DNA from: Geomesophilobacter sediminis
GTDB taxonomy: Bacteria > Desulfobacterota > Desulfuromonadia > Geobacterales > Geobacteraceae
Assembly: GCF_016458275.1 (NCBI RefSeq)
Contig: NZ_JAEMHM010000010.1
Span: 186,001-250,000 of the forward strand
DNA: 64,000 nt
Reading direction: 5' to 3'
The notes under the pieces are model-generated. The model was not told the DNA's origin, ran no database searches, and saw nothing but the letters and a program-made list of their open reading frames with translations. Below, one piece after another: positions 1-7,721 of this stretch; positions within the stretch are counted from its first letter, which is position 1; every line of letters starts with the position of its first letter. Both the position numbers and the translations under genes were made by a program.

Positions 1-12
1 CAAACCCTTGCC

Positions 13-133
13 CTCCCCCCTTTTCGAAGGGGGGACTTCACACCCCGCATTAGCCGCCGATGAACGCTGATGAACGCAGATACCGTCCGACACTCCTCCC
101 TTTACGAAGGGTGGCCGGGGGGGATTTGCCTCT
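13..133. repeat. Two copies of the dispersed CCCTTTGCGAAGGG palindromic repeat
   Basis: Copies at about 13-35 and 93-133. Each is a short palindrome of C-run, TTTNCGAA, G-run; the second is followed by GGGGGATTTGCCTCT. The same unit recurs at 2258-2300, 2508-2550, 2752-2793 and 7175-7222, always between genes. No gene is seen in 1-514. Confidence 0.6.
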
Positions 134-240
134 GGTAATGGGTGGAATGGACTCCTCTGCTGCCGGTAGTGGCTATTCCTCGACCAGCCTAACCCAATCA
201 TCGATCCCCGAGCACCCGATGAAGGCGGCGTCGCGTCCCT

Positions 241-383
241 TGTAGGAGCGACATTCCTGTCGCGATCAAACCCATGAACAAGCACGGCAGCTGCCGACCC
301 TGTGGGAGCGCCTTTCCAGGCGCGAATAATATCAACCGTTGCACCGCCACCGGCGGATCTCGCCAGGGATGGCGCTCCCACAG
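241..383. repeat. REP-like palindrome cluster (GTGGGAGCGCC family)
   Basis: Three imperfect palindromes beginning TGTRGGAGCG lie at 241-266, 301-328 and, inverted, 354-382. Each pairs its own GGAGCGNC half with a GNCGCGA half. This is the architecture of REP sequences that are moved by RAYT transposases in other proteobacteria. Other copies in the window: 26015-26158, 32321-32346 and 56935-56961. No RAYT gene is present here. Confidence 0.6.
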
Positions 384-429
384 AAACCGAGAGGGTGGGC
401 CGCCGAGCTCCGTTGGCGACCCAAACACA

Positions 430-466
430 AAAAGGGGCGAAGAACCCATGGTTCTTCGCCCCTTTT
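430..466 (-). terminator. Rho-independent terminator downstream of the fabH-like gene
   Basis: A perfect 17-bp stem (430-446 with 450-466) and a 3-nt loop, A-run on one side and T-run on the other, so it could act in both directions. It sits about 50 bp past the stop of the minus-strand ketoacyl synthase. Confidence 0.85.
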
Positions 467-514
467 GCATTACTGACAGTGATTCACTGGCAACTGATCG
501 CCAGCCCCTTTTTT

Positions 515-1504
515 TTAAAACTGGATCAGCGCGCCGCCCCAGGAGAGGCCGCCGCCGAAGCCCATGAGGAGCACCAGCTGGCCGTCTTTGATCTTGCCGT
601 TGCGACGGTTCTCGTCGAGAGCCAGGCCGACCGAAGCCGCGGCGGTGTTGCCGTAGCGGTCCAGGTTGAGCAGGAACTTCTCCTTGGGGATCCCGGTCTT
701 CTTGGAGATGAAGTCGATGATCCGGACGTTCGCCTGGTGCGGGATGATGTGGTCGATCTGGTCCAGGGTCACCTTCCCCTTGGTGGAGAGGTCCTCGATG
801 ATGCTCGGGATCACGTTGGTCGCGAAGGAGAAAACGCTCTTGCCGGCCATCTTGAAGGTGTTCTCCTTCTTGGCGATGGTTTCGGCGGTCACCGGGCAGC
901 GCGAACCGGAAGAGGGGACCTGGATCAGCTCCCACCCCTTGCCGTCGCTCTTCATCACGGTCTGCAGGATGCCGCGGCCGCTTTCGGTCGCCCCGAAGAT
1001 CACCGCGCCCGCGCCATCGCCGAACAGGGGAGCCGTCCCCTTGTCGTCAAAGTCGAGCACCTTGGAATAGGTGTCGGCGCCGATCAGCAGAACCCGGCGG
1101 TATTTGCCGGAACGGATCAGGTTGTCGCAGAGTTCCAGACCGTAGATGAAGCTGGAGCAGACGGCGTTCATGTCGAAAGCAAAGGCGTTCTCCGCCCCGA
1201 TGTTCTTCTGGACCATGCACGCGGTAGCCGGAAGGATCATGTCCGGGGTCGACGTGGCTACGATGAGGCAGTCGATCTCCGCCGGGCTCATCTTCGCACT
1301 TTCCAGCGCCAGCAGCGCCGCCTGGGTGGCGAGATCCGAGGTGGACTGTTCCGGCTCGGCGAAGCGACGCTCCTTGATGCCAGTACGGGAGTGGATCCAG
1401 GAGTCGGCGTCCTCCTCGACCAAGTAATTAAAGAAGGCATTCGGGACCACTTTCGCCGGTACGAAACCGCCGGTTCCCAAGATTTCAGCATGCAGCATGT
1501 TCAA
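515..1504 (-). CDS. FabH-like beta-ketoacyl-ACP synthase III
   Basis: A 329-aa thiolase-fold condensing enzyme. FabH-type enzymes start fatty acid synthesis by condensing acyl-CoA with malonyl-ACP in the cytosol. The catalytic triad is visible: Cys116 in AVCSSF, His256 in HQANVR and Asn286 in GNTAAAS, at nearly the spacing of the E. coli enzyme (112/244/274). The glycine-rich C-terminus is intact and the length is normal. A good Shine-Dalgarno (AAAGGAG) precedes the ATG. It is not next to other fab genes, so it could be a second FabH or a specialised synthase using another starter acyl group. The family call is secure; the substrate cannot be read from the sequence. The gene is followed by a strong terminator at 430-466. 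Confidence 0.9.
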   Translation of the reverse strand: MNMLHAEILGTGGFVPAKVVPNAFFNYLVEEDADSWIHSRTGIKERRFAEPEQSTSDLATQAALLALESAKMSPAEIDCLIVATSTPDMILPATACMVQKNIGAENAFAFDMNAVCSSFIYGLELCDNLIRSGKYRRVLLIGADTYSKVLDFDDKGTAPLFGDGAGAVIFGATESGRGILQTVMKSDGKGWELIQVPSSGSRCPVTAETIAKKENTFKMAGKSVFSFATNVIPSIIEDLSTKGKVTLDQIDHIIPHQANVRIIDFISKKTGIPKEKFLLNLDRYGNTAAASVGLALDENRRNGKIKDGQLVLLMGFGGGLSWGGALIQF

Positions 1505-1741
1505 CTCCTTTCCACTGACCTGATGTCACCAAAAGCATTCCGGTGCCGCAGTTCGCGGCCCGACTGATCTTCCAAGAACAGGACTGGCTCTGCAGGAGCT
1601 CGGTCCCCCTCCGGCGTCTCCTGGGACCGCTTCCGAACGGTGGTTCGCGGACCTAGTATATCCGGCGGTTTAGGGGCAAAATCCTGTCACTTATCGCACG
1701 AGATAACGGCGTTTGTCAAAGCAATACTGCAAATCAATACT

Positions 1742-2065
1742 TCAATGCGTATTTACCGTTTCCTTGTCCAGGACGGCGTCGACGATCCCGTAAAGCCAGA
1801 CCACGATGAACCCCGCCAAAAGCCAGCGCGCGGCAGGCGAATCCTGCTGGATCGCCTGCAGGATCTTCTCCGGATCCGGGGCGCTGCTGCGGCCGGCAAG
1901 CATCAGTTTCCCCATGGCCCGGAGCGCCACGAAAAGGGCGCCCAGGATGAAGATGTTGTCCAGCAGGATCATGATCCCGCCCTTCACCTTACGCCCGAGG
2001 ACCAGTTGTCCCAGTCCCGGCAGGACGAAGGCCGACAACACGATTGCTTTAACTTTCCGGTTCAT
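1742..2065 (-). CDS. Small membrane protein, function unknown
   Basis: A 107-aa protein starting at the ATG preceded by CGAGGAGTAGCA; longer reading frames upstream lack such a ribosome site. Near the N-terminus is a hydrophobic segment with a PGLGQLVLGRKVKGG motif, then two more hydrophobic stretches (about 33-53 and 83-100). The glycine-rich motif before a membrane hairpin resembles TM2/DUF5683-like small membrane proteins, but this is a resemblance only. It stands alone between the fabH-like gene and the tandem repeat region. Role unknown; probably an inner-membrane protein. Confidence 0.65.
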   Translation of the reverse strand: MNRKVKAIVLSAFVLPGLGQLVLGRKVKGGIMILLDNIFILGALFVALRAMGKLMLAGRSSAPDPEKILQAIQQDSPAARWLLAGFIVVWLYGIVDAVLDKETVNTH

Positions 2066-2242
2066 TGCTACTCCTCGAAGCGGCGGGTCAAACTCGCGCA
2101 TCTTCCGGCAAAACGGCGCGAAAAGCAAGCGAAAAGACCCTCCAGGATGTAAGAAGGCCGGCTGTTGCAGGGAAAGTTCGACCACACCAAAAAGTAACCC
2201 GCTCCAGTTCCGCAAGACGTAACAGCAGGGGTCGGGGGTCGG

Positions 2243-2839
2243 GGGCAACACCTTAAACTCCCCCCTTTGCGAAGGGGGGCTGGGGGCGATTTGCCTCTAG
2301 TGATGCATTGAGTAATGCGCAAGGTGCGTACCCCTCTGCCCACCGACCGACCACCATCGGTTCCGCGTGGGCACGGGGTGGCCATCCAACTTACTGCTAC
2401 AGCGGGGTCGACGAACCAGGTTCCGGGGGTCCGGACCATGCCTGAAACTCTCATAGCGGAATCAGGTGTCAGGAATCAGGTGTCAGGTGTCCGGGCAACA
2501 CCTTAAACTCCCCCCTTTGCGAAGGGGGGCAGGGGGGGATTTGCCTCTAGTGATGCATTGAGTAATGCAGTAATGCGCAAGGTGGGCAGCCCTCTGCCCA
2601 CCGACCGACCACCATCGGTTCCGCGTGGGCACGCGGTGGCCATCCAACTTACTGCTACAGCGGGGTCGGCGAACCAGGTTCCGGGGGTCCGGACCATGCC
2701 TAAAACTCTCATAGCGGAATCAGGTGTCAGGTGTCCGGGCAACACCTTAAACTCCCCCCTTTGCGAAGGGGGGCAGGGGGGGATTTGCCTCTGAGTGATG
2801 CATTGAGTAATGAAGTAATGCGGCAAGGTGCGCACCCCT
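2243..2839. repeat. Tandem array of a 244-250 bp repeat, about 2.4 copies
   Basis: Near-identical units begin at GGGCAACACCTTAAACTC at 2243, 2493 and 2737 (spacings 250 and 244 bp). The third unit is cut short near 2839. Each begins with the dispersed C-run/CTTTGCGAA/G-run palindrome, then GATTTGCCTCTAGTGATGC and a stretch with CACCGACCGACCACCATCGG. Differences between units are single bases and one short duplication of AGGTGTC. No coding potential is convincing in any frame, so 2066-2900 is intergenic repeat DNA. Confidence 0.85.
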
Positions 2840-2914
2840 TTACCACGCAGTTTCAAGGATCTTCGTTCATTGCCCATCCCTCTTTGCCTGCTCTCTCCCA
2901 CTTCCCCGTAGTTA

Positions 2915-2944
2915 TTGACAATATCGGTGTAATGGTACTACTAT
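2915..2944 (+). promoter_or_regulatory. Predicted sigma-70 promoter for radA
   Basis: TTGACA at 2915-2920 and TACTAT at 2939-2944 with an 18-bp spacer, 45 bp before the radA start codon. The -35 is perfect. Confidence 0.6.
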
Positions 2945-2989
2945 CCGGGATACGCTCCGTTTACTGTATACGGCTGCCGCAAGGGGAAT

Positions 2990-4357
2990 ATGGCGAAGGT
3001 AAAGACGAAAACGGGGCACGTCTGTACGGACTGCGGGGCGGTTTACCCGAAATGGCAGGGACACTGCACCGCCTGCGGCGCCTGGAGCACCATCAAGGAG
3101 GTCCGGCTCGGCCCGGCCGGCCGCAGCGACGCGGCTGCCGGCTTCTCCGGCGCCACCTCGGCGGTGATGCTCCTCTCCGAGGTCTCCTGCGCCGATGAAC
3201 CGCGCTTCACCAGCGGCTCGATCGAGCTGGACCGGGTTCTGGGGGGCGGCTTCGTCCCCGGGTCGGTGATCCTCATCGGCGGCGATCCTGGCGCCGGCAA
3301 GAGCACCATCTTGCTCCAGACCATGTGCCACGCCGCCCGCGAACGGGAAGTTCTCTACGTCTCCGGCGAGGAGTCGCTGCAGCAGATCGCGGCGCGGGCC
3401 AAAAGGCTCGGGCTTGCCACCGACCGGGTCAAGATGCTCGCCGAGTGCTCGGTGGAGCGGGTCCTCGACGTGGCGGGGAGCGAGCGTCCCCAGGTGCTGG
3501 TGATCGATTCGATCCAGGTCATGCAGACCGAATCGGTCGACTCCGCCCCGGGCGGGGTCTCCCAGGTGCGCGAAAGCGCCGCGACTCTCACCCGGTACGC
3601 CAAAACCAACGGCGTGGTCCTGATCATGGTCGGCCACGTCACCAAGGATTCGTCCCTCGCCGGTCCGATGACCCTGTCCCACATGGTGGACACGCAGATC
3701 ATGCTCTCCTCCACCGAGGACGCCCGGTACCGCCTGATGCGGACCACCAAAAACCGCTTCGGGGCGGTGAACGAACTCGGGGTCTTCGCCATGACCGAGC
3801 AGGGGCTGCGCGAGGTGCGCAACCCATCGGCGATCTTTCTCTCCCGCTCCGAAAGCATCGCCCCGGGAAGCCTGATCAGTGTCCTTTGGGAGGGGACCCG
3901 GCCGCTGCTGGTCGAGATACAGTCGCTGGTGGTGGAGGCGCAGTACGGCACGCCGCGCCGGCTCGGCATCGGGCTCGACAACAACCGGATCGCGATGATC
4001 CTCGCCGTCCTCACCAAGCACGGCGGTCTGGTGGTCTCGGACCAGGACGTCTTCGTGAACGTGGTCGGCGGGATCCGGGTGCTGGAGACGAGCGCCGACC
4101 TGGCGGTGACCCTGGCCATCGCCTCGAGTCTGCGCAACCGCGCCCTGTCGCACGAGCTGCTGGTGTTCGGGGAGGTGGGACTGTCCGGCGAAATCCGGCC
4201 GGTATCAAACGGTGAGGCCCGACTGAAGGAAGGGGCGAAGCATGGATTCACCCGCGCCATCGTCCCCAAAGGAAACGTACCGAAGCGGGGTGTGGAAGGG
4301 GTGGAGATCGTCGGAGTCAGCGATCTCAATGAGGCTTTGCAGGCGATTCTCGGCTGA
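2990..4357 (+). CDS. radA: DNA repair protein RadA (Sms)
   Basis: A 455-aa RadA. It promotes branch migration and processing of recombination intermediates alongside RecA. All landmarks are present: an N-terminal C4 zinc finger (Cys12, Cys15, Cys26, Cys29), Walker A GGDPGAGKST at about 97-106, the RadA-specific KNRFG motif near residue 254, and a C-terminal Lon-like domain (roughly 280-455) including the VNVVGGIRV segment. Length is typical. The ATG follows AAGGGGAATATGG, and a good promoter lies just upstream. dksA follows after a gap of about 90 bp, an arrangement of housekeeping genes. Identification is secure. Confidence 0.97.
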   Translation: MAKVKTKTGHVCTDCGAVYPKWQGHCTACGAWSTIKEVRLGPAGRSDAAAGFSGATSAVMLLSEVSCADEPRFTSGSIELDRVLGGGFVPGSVILIGGDPGAGKSTILLQTMCHAAREREVLYVSGEESLQQIAARAKRLGLATDRVKMLAECSVERVLDVAGSERPQVLVIDSIQVMQTESVDSAPGGVSQVRESAATLTRYAKTNGVVLIMVGHVTKDSSLAGPMTLSHMVDTQIMLSSTEDARYRLMRTTKNRFGAVNELGVFAMTEQGLREVRNPSAIFLSRSESIAPGSLISVLWEGTRPLLVEIQSLVVEAQYGTPRRLGIGLDNNRIAMILAVLTKHGGLVVSDQDVFVNVVGGIRVLETSADLAVTLAIASSLRNRALSHELLVFGEVGLSGEIRPVSNGEARLKEGAKHGFTRAIVPKGNVPKRGVEGVEIVGVSDLNEALQAILG

Positions 4358-4449
4358 CTTCAGAAGACCGTAACGAAAATTTTTCTTTACTAATCCTGCA
4401 AAATCCTCTCTAATAAGGAATTGTTTTTTTAAGCAAGAGGAAGGGTCTC

Positions 4450-4806
4450 ATGAACGCAGAAAAGCTCGAGTATTTCAGAGGTATCCTGCTGGAGGAAAAA
4501 CGGTCGCTGCTTGAAGAGGCCGGAAAGACCGTCACCGAGATGAACTCCGACGTGACGAACTTCCCCGACCCGACCGACCGGGCCACCCAGGAGTCGGACC
4601 GCACCTTCGAACTGCGCATCCGCGATCGGGAGCGCAAGCTGATCAACAAGATCCAGGAGGCGCTGGCACGCATCGACGCCGGGACCTTCGGCATCTGCGA
4701 AGTCTGCGAGGAGGACATCAGCGAAGCGCGGCTCAAGGCTCGGCCGGTCACCACCCTCTGCATCGACTGCAAGATGGAACAGGAGAAGAAGGAAAGGATG
4801 CCCTGA
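4450..4806 (+). CDS. dksA: DksA/TraR family zinc-finger transcription factor
   Basis: A 118-aa protein that binds RNA polymerase through the secondary channel and, in characterised members, works with ppGpp in the stringent response. It has an N-terminal coiled coil whose tip carries the DxxDxA motif (DPTDRA, about residues 40-45). The C-terminal C4 zinc finger has Cys83, Cys86, Cys104 and Cys107. The start has a GAGGAAGGGTCTC ribosome site. Length is shorter than E. coli DksA (151 aa) but normal for the shorter DksA-like proteins of this group. These genomes often carry several DksA paralogues, so whether this is the main one is unknown. Confidence 0.9.
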   Translation: MNAEKLEYFRGILLEEKRSLLEEAGKTVTEMNSDVTNFPDPTDRATQESDRTFELRIRDRERKLINKIQEALARIDAGTFGICEVCEEDISEARLKARPVTTLCIDCKMEQEKKERMP

Positions 4807-4847
4807 CCCTTTTCCTCTCTTGCAACTAACACTCCGCGGGAGTCTTC

Positions 4848-7154
4848 ATGGCTGGCCGGAAAGGACAAAACCTTCTGGAGGGCGCGTTGCGCCTCGCAAA
4901 CGCCCCCGGCCGCTCCCATCCCGCACGTCTTGGCGCTGTGCTCAAGCACATGGCGCACGCCCTCGGCTTTTCCTCAGCTACCCTTTTTCTCACCGATTCG
5001 GACCGCACCCACCTCAACCGTTTCTTCACCGCTGACAATCCCGGGGCCACCACCCCCTGCCTGATTCCCTTCGGCTCAGGCTGCGCCGGTCGCTGTGCCT
5101 CCACCCGGAGCGCCCTGCGCGGCACGTCCGCCGAGCTCCACCCGGAAGAACCGCGCCGGGAAGGGGAAAACGAATTCCTCGTACTGCCGCTTCTGGAAGG
5201 GGCGCGCCTGATCGGCACCCTCAGTGTCGCTTCGGTCTCCGGCACCATCGCTCCCGCCGTCAATCGGAAGGTGAAGGGGTATCTCCCGATCCTGGGACTG
5301 ATCCTTGAGGGGATGCGCCTGCAGGACCAGGCAACCCGGAGCCGGCGCAGTGTTCCGGTCATCGCCGAACTCGGCAAGCTCCTCAACCCGCCGCTGCCGC
5401 CGACCCAGCTCTTGCCGCGCCTGATCCGCGCCTGCACCAGTTCCGGTCTCGCCGCGTGCGCCGTGGTCCGGCTGAACGAAGGGGGCGCGGGAGGGACCCG
5501 CATCTTCAAGGGATGCCGCAGCGAGCTGCGCCCCCACCTGCCCCGGCTGCTGCAAGCCGAAGAGCTCGTGGCCCAGGCCGCGCTGCAGAGCGGGCTTCCC
5601 CAGGACGACCAGACCGCGCCGGACGATGCGGTTTTCCACGTGCTGGCGCTTCCTCTGAGCTTCGACGGCAACATCATGGGGACCTTCACCTTCTTCGGCG
5701 GCCCCGAGCTTGCCGGGTCGGAAGAGCGGACCATTGCCGAATCCCTGGTGAAGGTGCTCTCCAGCGCCTTTGCCGAGGCGATCAGTTCGGGCCGCATCTC
5801 CAGCTTCTTCACCGAAAAGGACAAGAAGCTGAAGGAGCTCTCCCTCCTCTACCGGATGAGCAACACCATGCTCTCCACCATCAAGCTCAACAAGCTGATC
5901 CACCTCACCCTGACCGCGCTCACTTCCGGGCCGACCCATTTCTTCGACCGTGCCATGCTCTTTCTCACCAACGAGCGCTCCGGGGTCCTGCTCGGAATGC
6001 TCGGGGTGTGCAACGATTCCACCCTGTCATTGGGCTCCGCTGCCGGCCGGCGCGGCGACCTTCTGGCCAGCCACTGGGACATCACCGAGGAAGAGATGGC
6101 GGCGCAGCGCGACTGCGAGTTCAGCCGCCAGGTGCGCAGCATCCGGCTCGACCTGGGGGACACCGCCAACGTCGGCGCCCGCGCCGTACTGGAAAAGCGA
6201 CTGATCTTCGTCCCCGAACCCCAAAGCGACCTGTTGGCCCAAATAGATCCACCGCTTTCCGCCTTCGCGGTTTCTCCGCTCATCGCCCACGGGCAAGTGG
6301 TCGGGGTGGTCGTGGTGGACAACGCCCTGTCCGGCACCCACATCGGCGCCGAAGACCTCCGCTTCCTGCAGCTTTTCACCAACCAGGCGGGGATGGCGAT
6401 CGAGAACTCGATGCTCTACAACAAGATCGAGGACACCAACCGCCAGCTTTTCGAGACCCAGCAGCACCTTTTGCAGAAAGAGCGTCTGGCGGCGATCGGC
6501 GAGGTCGCGACCGGCATCGCCCACGAGCTCAAGGGGCCGCTGGTCTCCATCGGCGGTTTCGCCAGTCGGCTGAAGAAGAAGCTCCCCAAGGGTTCCGGCG
6601 AGTGGGAGAACGCCGACCTCATCGTGCGCGAGGTGATCCGGCTGGAAAACGTCCTTTCCGAGATCCTCCTCTTCGCCAAGAAGGCGACCATCTGCTACGC
6701 CCCCTGCAACGTCACCGAGATCGTGAAGGAGTCGCTGGCCGTGGTCACCCCATCGCTTGAGGAACACCGGATCCAGGTATCGAGCCATTTCAACAACAGC
6801 GAGCGCCCGGTCCTGATGGGAGACGGCCAGCAGTTGATGCAGGTGTTCATCAACCTCTTCTTGAACGCGGTCGACGTGATGCAGGAGGGAGGGAAGCTGA
6901 CGGTAATCAGCGAGGCCGCCAAGCTTGAGGGAGCCAGTGCGGTCTGCGTAAAGGTAAAGGACACCGGCGGCGGGATTCCGCTCGAATCGTTGAACAACAT
7001 CTTCACGCCGTTTTACACGACCAAGGAGCGCGGGACCGGGTTAGGGCTTCCCATTGCGAACCGGATCATCACCAACCACGGCGGCAAGATCCTGGTAAAC
7101 AACCAGCCCGGCGACGGCGTAGAGTTCAAGATCATCCTCCCGCTGGGCAGCTAG
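4848..7154 (+). CDS. Cytosolic multi-GAF sensor histidine kinase
   Basis: A 768-aa protein with no membrane segment. Three GAF-like regions occupy roughly residues 10-155, 165-310 and 340-540, followed by a short helix and a HisKA domain with the phosphoacceptor His559 in GIAHELKGPL. The HATPase domain (about 640-768) shows the N box (NLFLNAVDVM), DTGGGIP and GTGLGLP. GAF domains usually bind small ligands or chromophores; the ligand here is not evident. The ATG follows CCGCGGGAGTCTTC. There is no response regulator next to it, so it is an orphan kinase. It begins 41 bp after dksA. It differs from the four HQWRQPLN kinases in the window by its canonical HE H-box. Confidence 0.88.
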   Translation: MAGRKGQNLLEGALRLANAPGRSHPARLGAVLKHMAHALGFSSATLFLTDSDRTHLNRFFTADNPGATTPCLIPFGSGCAGRCASTRSALRGTSAELHPEEPRREGENEFLVLPLLEGARLIGTLSVASVSGTIAPAVNRKVKGYLPILGLILEGMRLQDQATRSRRSVPVIAELGKLLNPPLPPTQLLPRLIRACTSSGLAACAVVRLNEGGAGGTRIFKGCRSELRPHLPRLLQAEELVAQAALQSGLPQDDQTAPDDAVFHVLALPLSFDGNIMGTFTFFGGPELAGSEERTIAESLVKVLSSAFAEAISSGRISSFFTEKDKKLKELSLLYRMSNTMLSTIKLNKLIHLTLTALTSGPTHFFDRAMLFLTNERSGVLLGMLGVCNDSTLSLGSAAGRRGDLLASHWDITEEEMAAQRDCEFSRQVRSIRLDLGDTANVGARAVLEKRLIFVPEPQSDLLAQIDPPLSAFAVSPLIAHGQVVGVVVVDNALSGTHIGAEDLRFLQLFTNQAGMAIENSMLYNKIEDTNRQLFETQQHLLQKERLAAIGEVATGIAHELKGPLVSIGGFASRLKKKLPKGSGEWENADLIVREVIRLENVLSEILLFAKKATICYAPCNVTEIVKESLAVVTPSLEEHRIQVSSHFNNSERPVLMGDGQQLMQVFINLFLNAVDVMQEGGKLTVISEAAKLEGASAVCVKVKDTGGGIPLESLNNIFTPFYTTKERGTGLGLPIANRIITNHGGKILVNNQPGDGVEFKIILPLGS

Positions 7155-7174
7155 GCTAGGCGAGGCTACTTGCG

Positions 7175-7222
7175 TTCCCCCCTTTGCGAAGGGTGTATAG
7201 ACTGGGGAGGGGGATTTGCTCT
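7175..7222. repeat. Copy of the dispersed CCCTTTGCGAAGGG repeat
   Basis: C-run/CTTTGCGAAGGG palindrome followed by GGGGGATTTGC, split by a short TGTATAGACT insertion. It lies between the kinase stop and the tRNA. Confidence 0.55.
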
Positions 7223-7339
7223 TTGTGAGCCACAATCCTTCCCCCCGCTCCCTCAACCATTGCCGTTGACACGTTAAATTTTCCTTTCCAACCCGAAGCC
7301 ATTGAGGTATAAGGGAATCCTTCAGAAAAGCGAATAAAT

Positions 7340-7415
7340 GGGGATGTAGCTCAGCTGGGAGAGCGATGCGTTCGCAACGCATAGGTCGACGGTTCGATCC
7401 CGTTCATCTCCACCA
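7340..7415 (+). tRNA. tRNA-Ala (anticodon CGC)
   Basis: A 76-nt cloverleaf with encoded CCA. The acceptor stem GGGGATG/CATCTCC includes the G3-U70 wobble pair that identifies alanine tRNAs, with discriminator A73. D stem GCTC/GAGC, anticodon stem ATGCG/CGCAT with loop TTCGCAA (anticodon CGC), T stem GACGG/CCGTT with loop TTCGATC. It reads codon GCG, a common codon in this high-G+C genome. Confidence 0.96.
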
Positions 7416-7424
7416 GCCTTCGCC

Positions 7425-7468
7425 AAGGCTTCGGCTGGCACGCCAAGTGCCGGTCGAAGCCTTTGTTT
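7425..7468 (+). terminator. Terminator of tRNA-Ala
   Basis: A long hairpin: AAGGCTTCG (7425-7433) pairs with CGAAGCCTT (7455-7463), with an inner GGCAC/GTGCC stem, followed by TTTGTTTT. It starts 10 nt after the tRNA. The rest of 7469-7666 shows no gene. Confidence 0.85.
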
Positions 7469-7666
7469 TATCTGCCGCAGTTGCTTACGTTAGCAGCGGT
7501 CAACCAAGGCGGATTTCGCGCACAGGCTGTCCCTTCGCACGTTCTTCGTCTTCACGAAAAGAAAGAGGGGGACAGACGCAAGCGCCACCCCCCCTTTCTT
7601 TCCTCGCTCAGTTTGTCAAATGTGTAGGCCGGGCCCTCCGCCCGTACTCTAAAGTCCTCCCTAAAA

Positions 7667-7689
7667 AGTTAAGATCTTAACAACGTCCC
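7667..7689 (+). repeat. 23-bp repeat end, copy A
   Basis: Contains the perfect palindrome GTTAAGATCTTAAC followed by AACGTCCC. It matches copies at 10738-10760 (inverted) and 10901-10923 (direct) and, more weakly, 19187-19209. It lies 33 bp past the stop of the low-G+C kinase. Confidence 0.6.
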
Positions 7690-7721
7690 TTGGAGCCTCC
7701 TGTGTGGATAGTATCCAGCTA

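Noticed and set aside
302-1567. A 421-codon plus-strand frame across the fabH region
   Set aside because: Antisense to the fabH-like gene, whose catalytic residues are intact; no ribosome site.
2243-2839. CRISPR array
   Set aside because: Units are 244-250 bp and nearly identical throughout, with no short repeat/spacer alternation; no cas genes nearby.
7436-7451. TGGCAC...GTGCC as a sigma-54 site
   Set aside because: It is the inner stem of the tRNA terminator hairpin.
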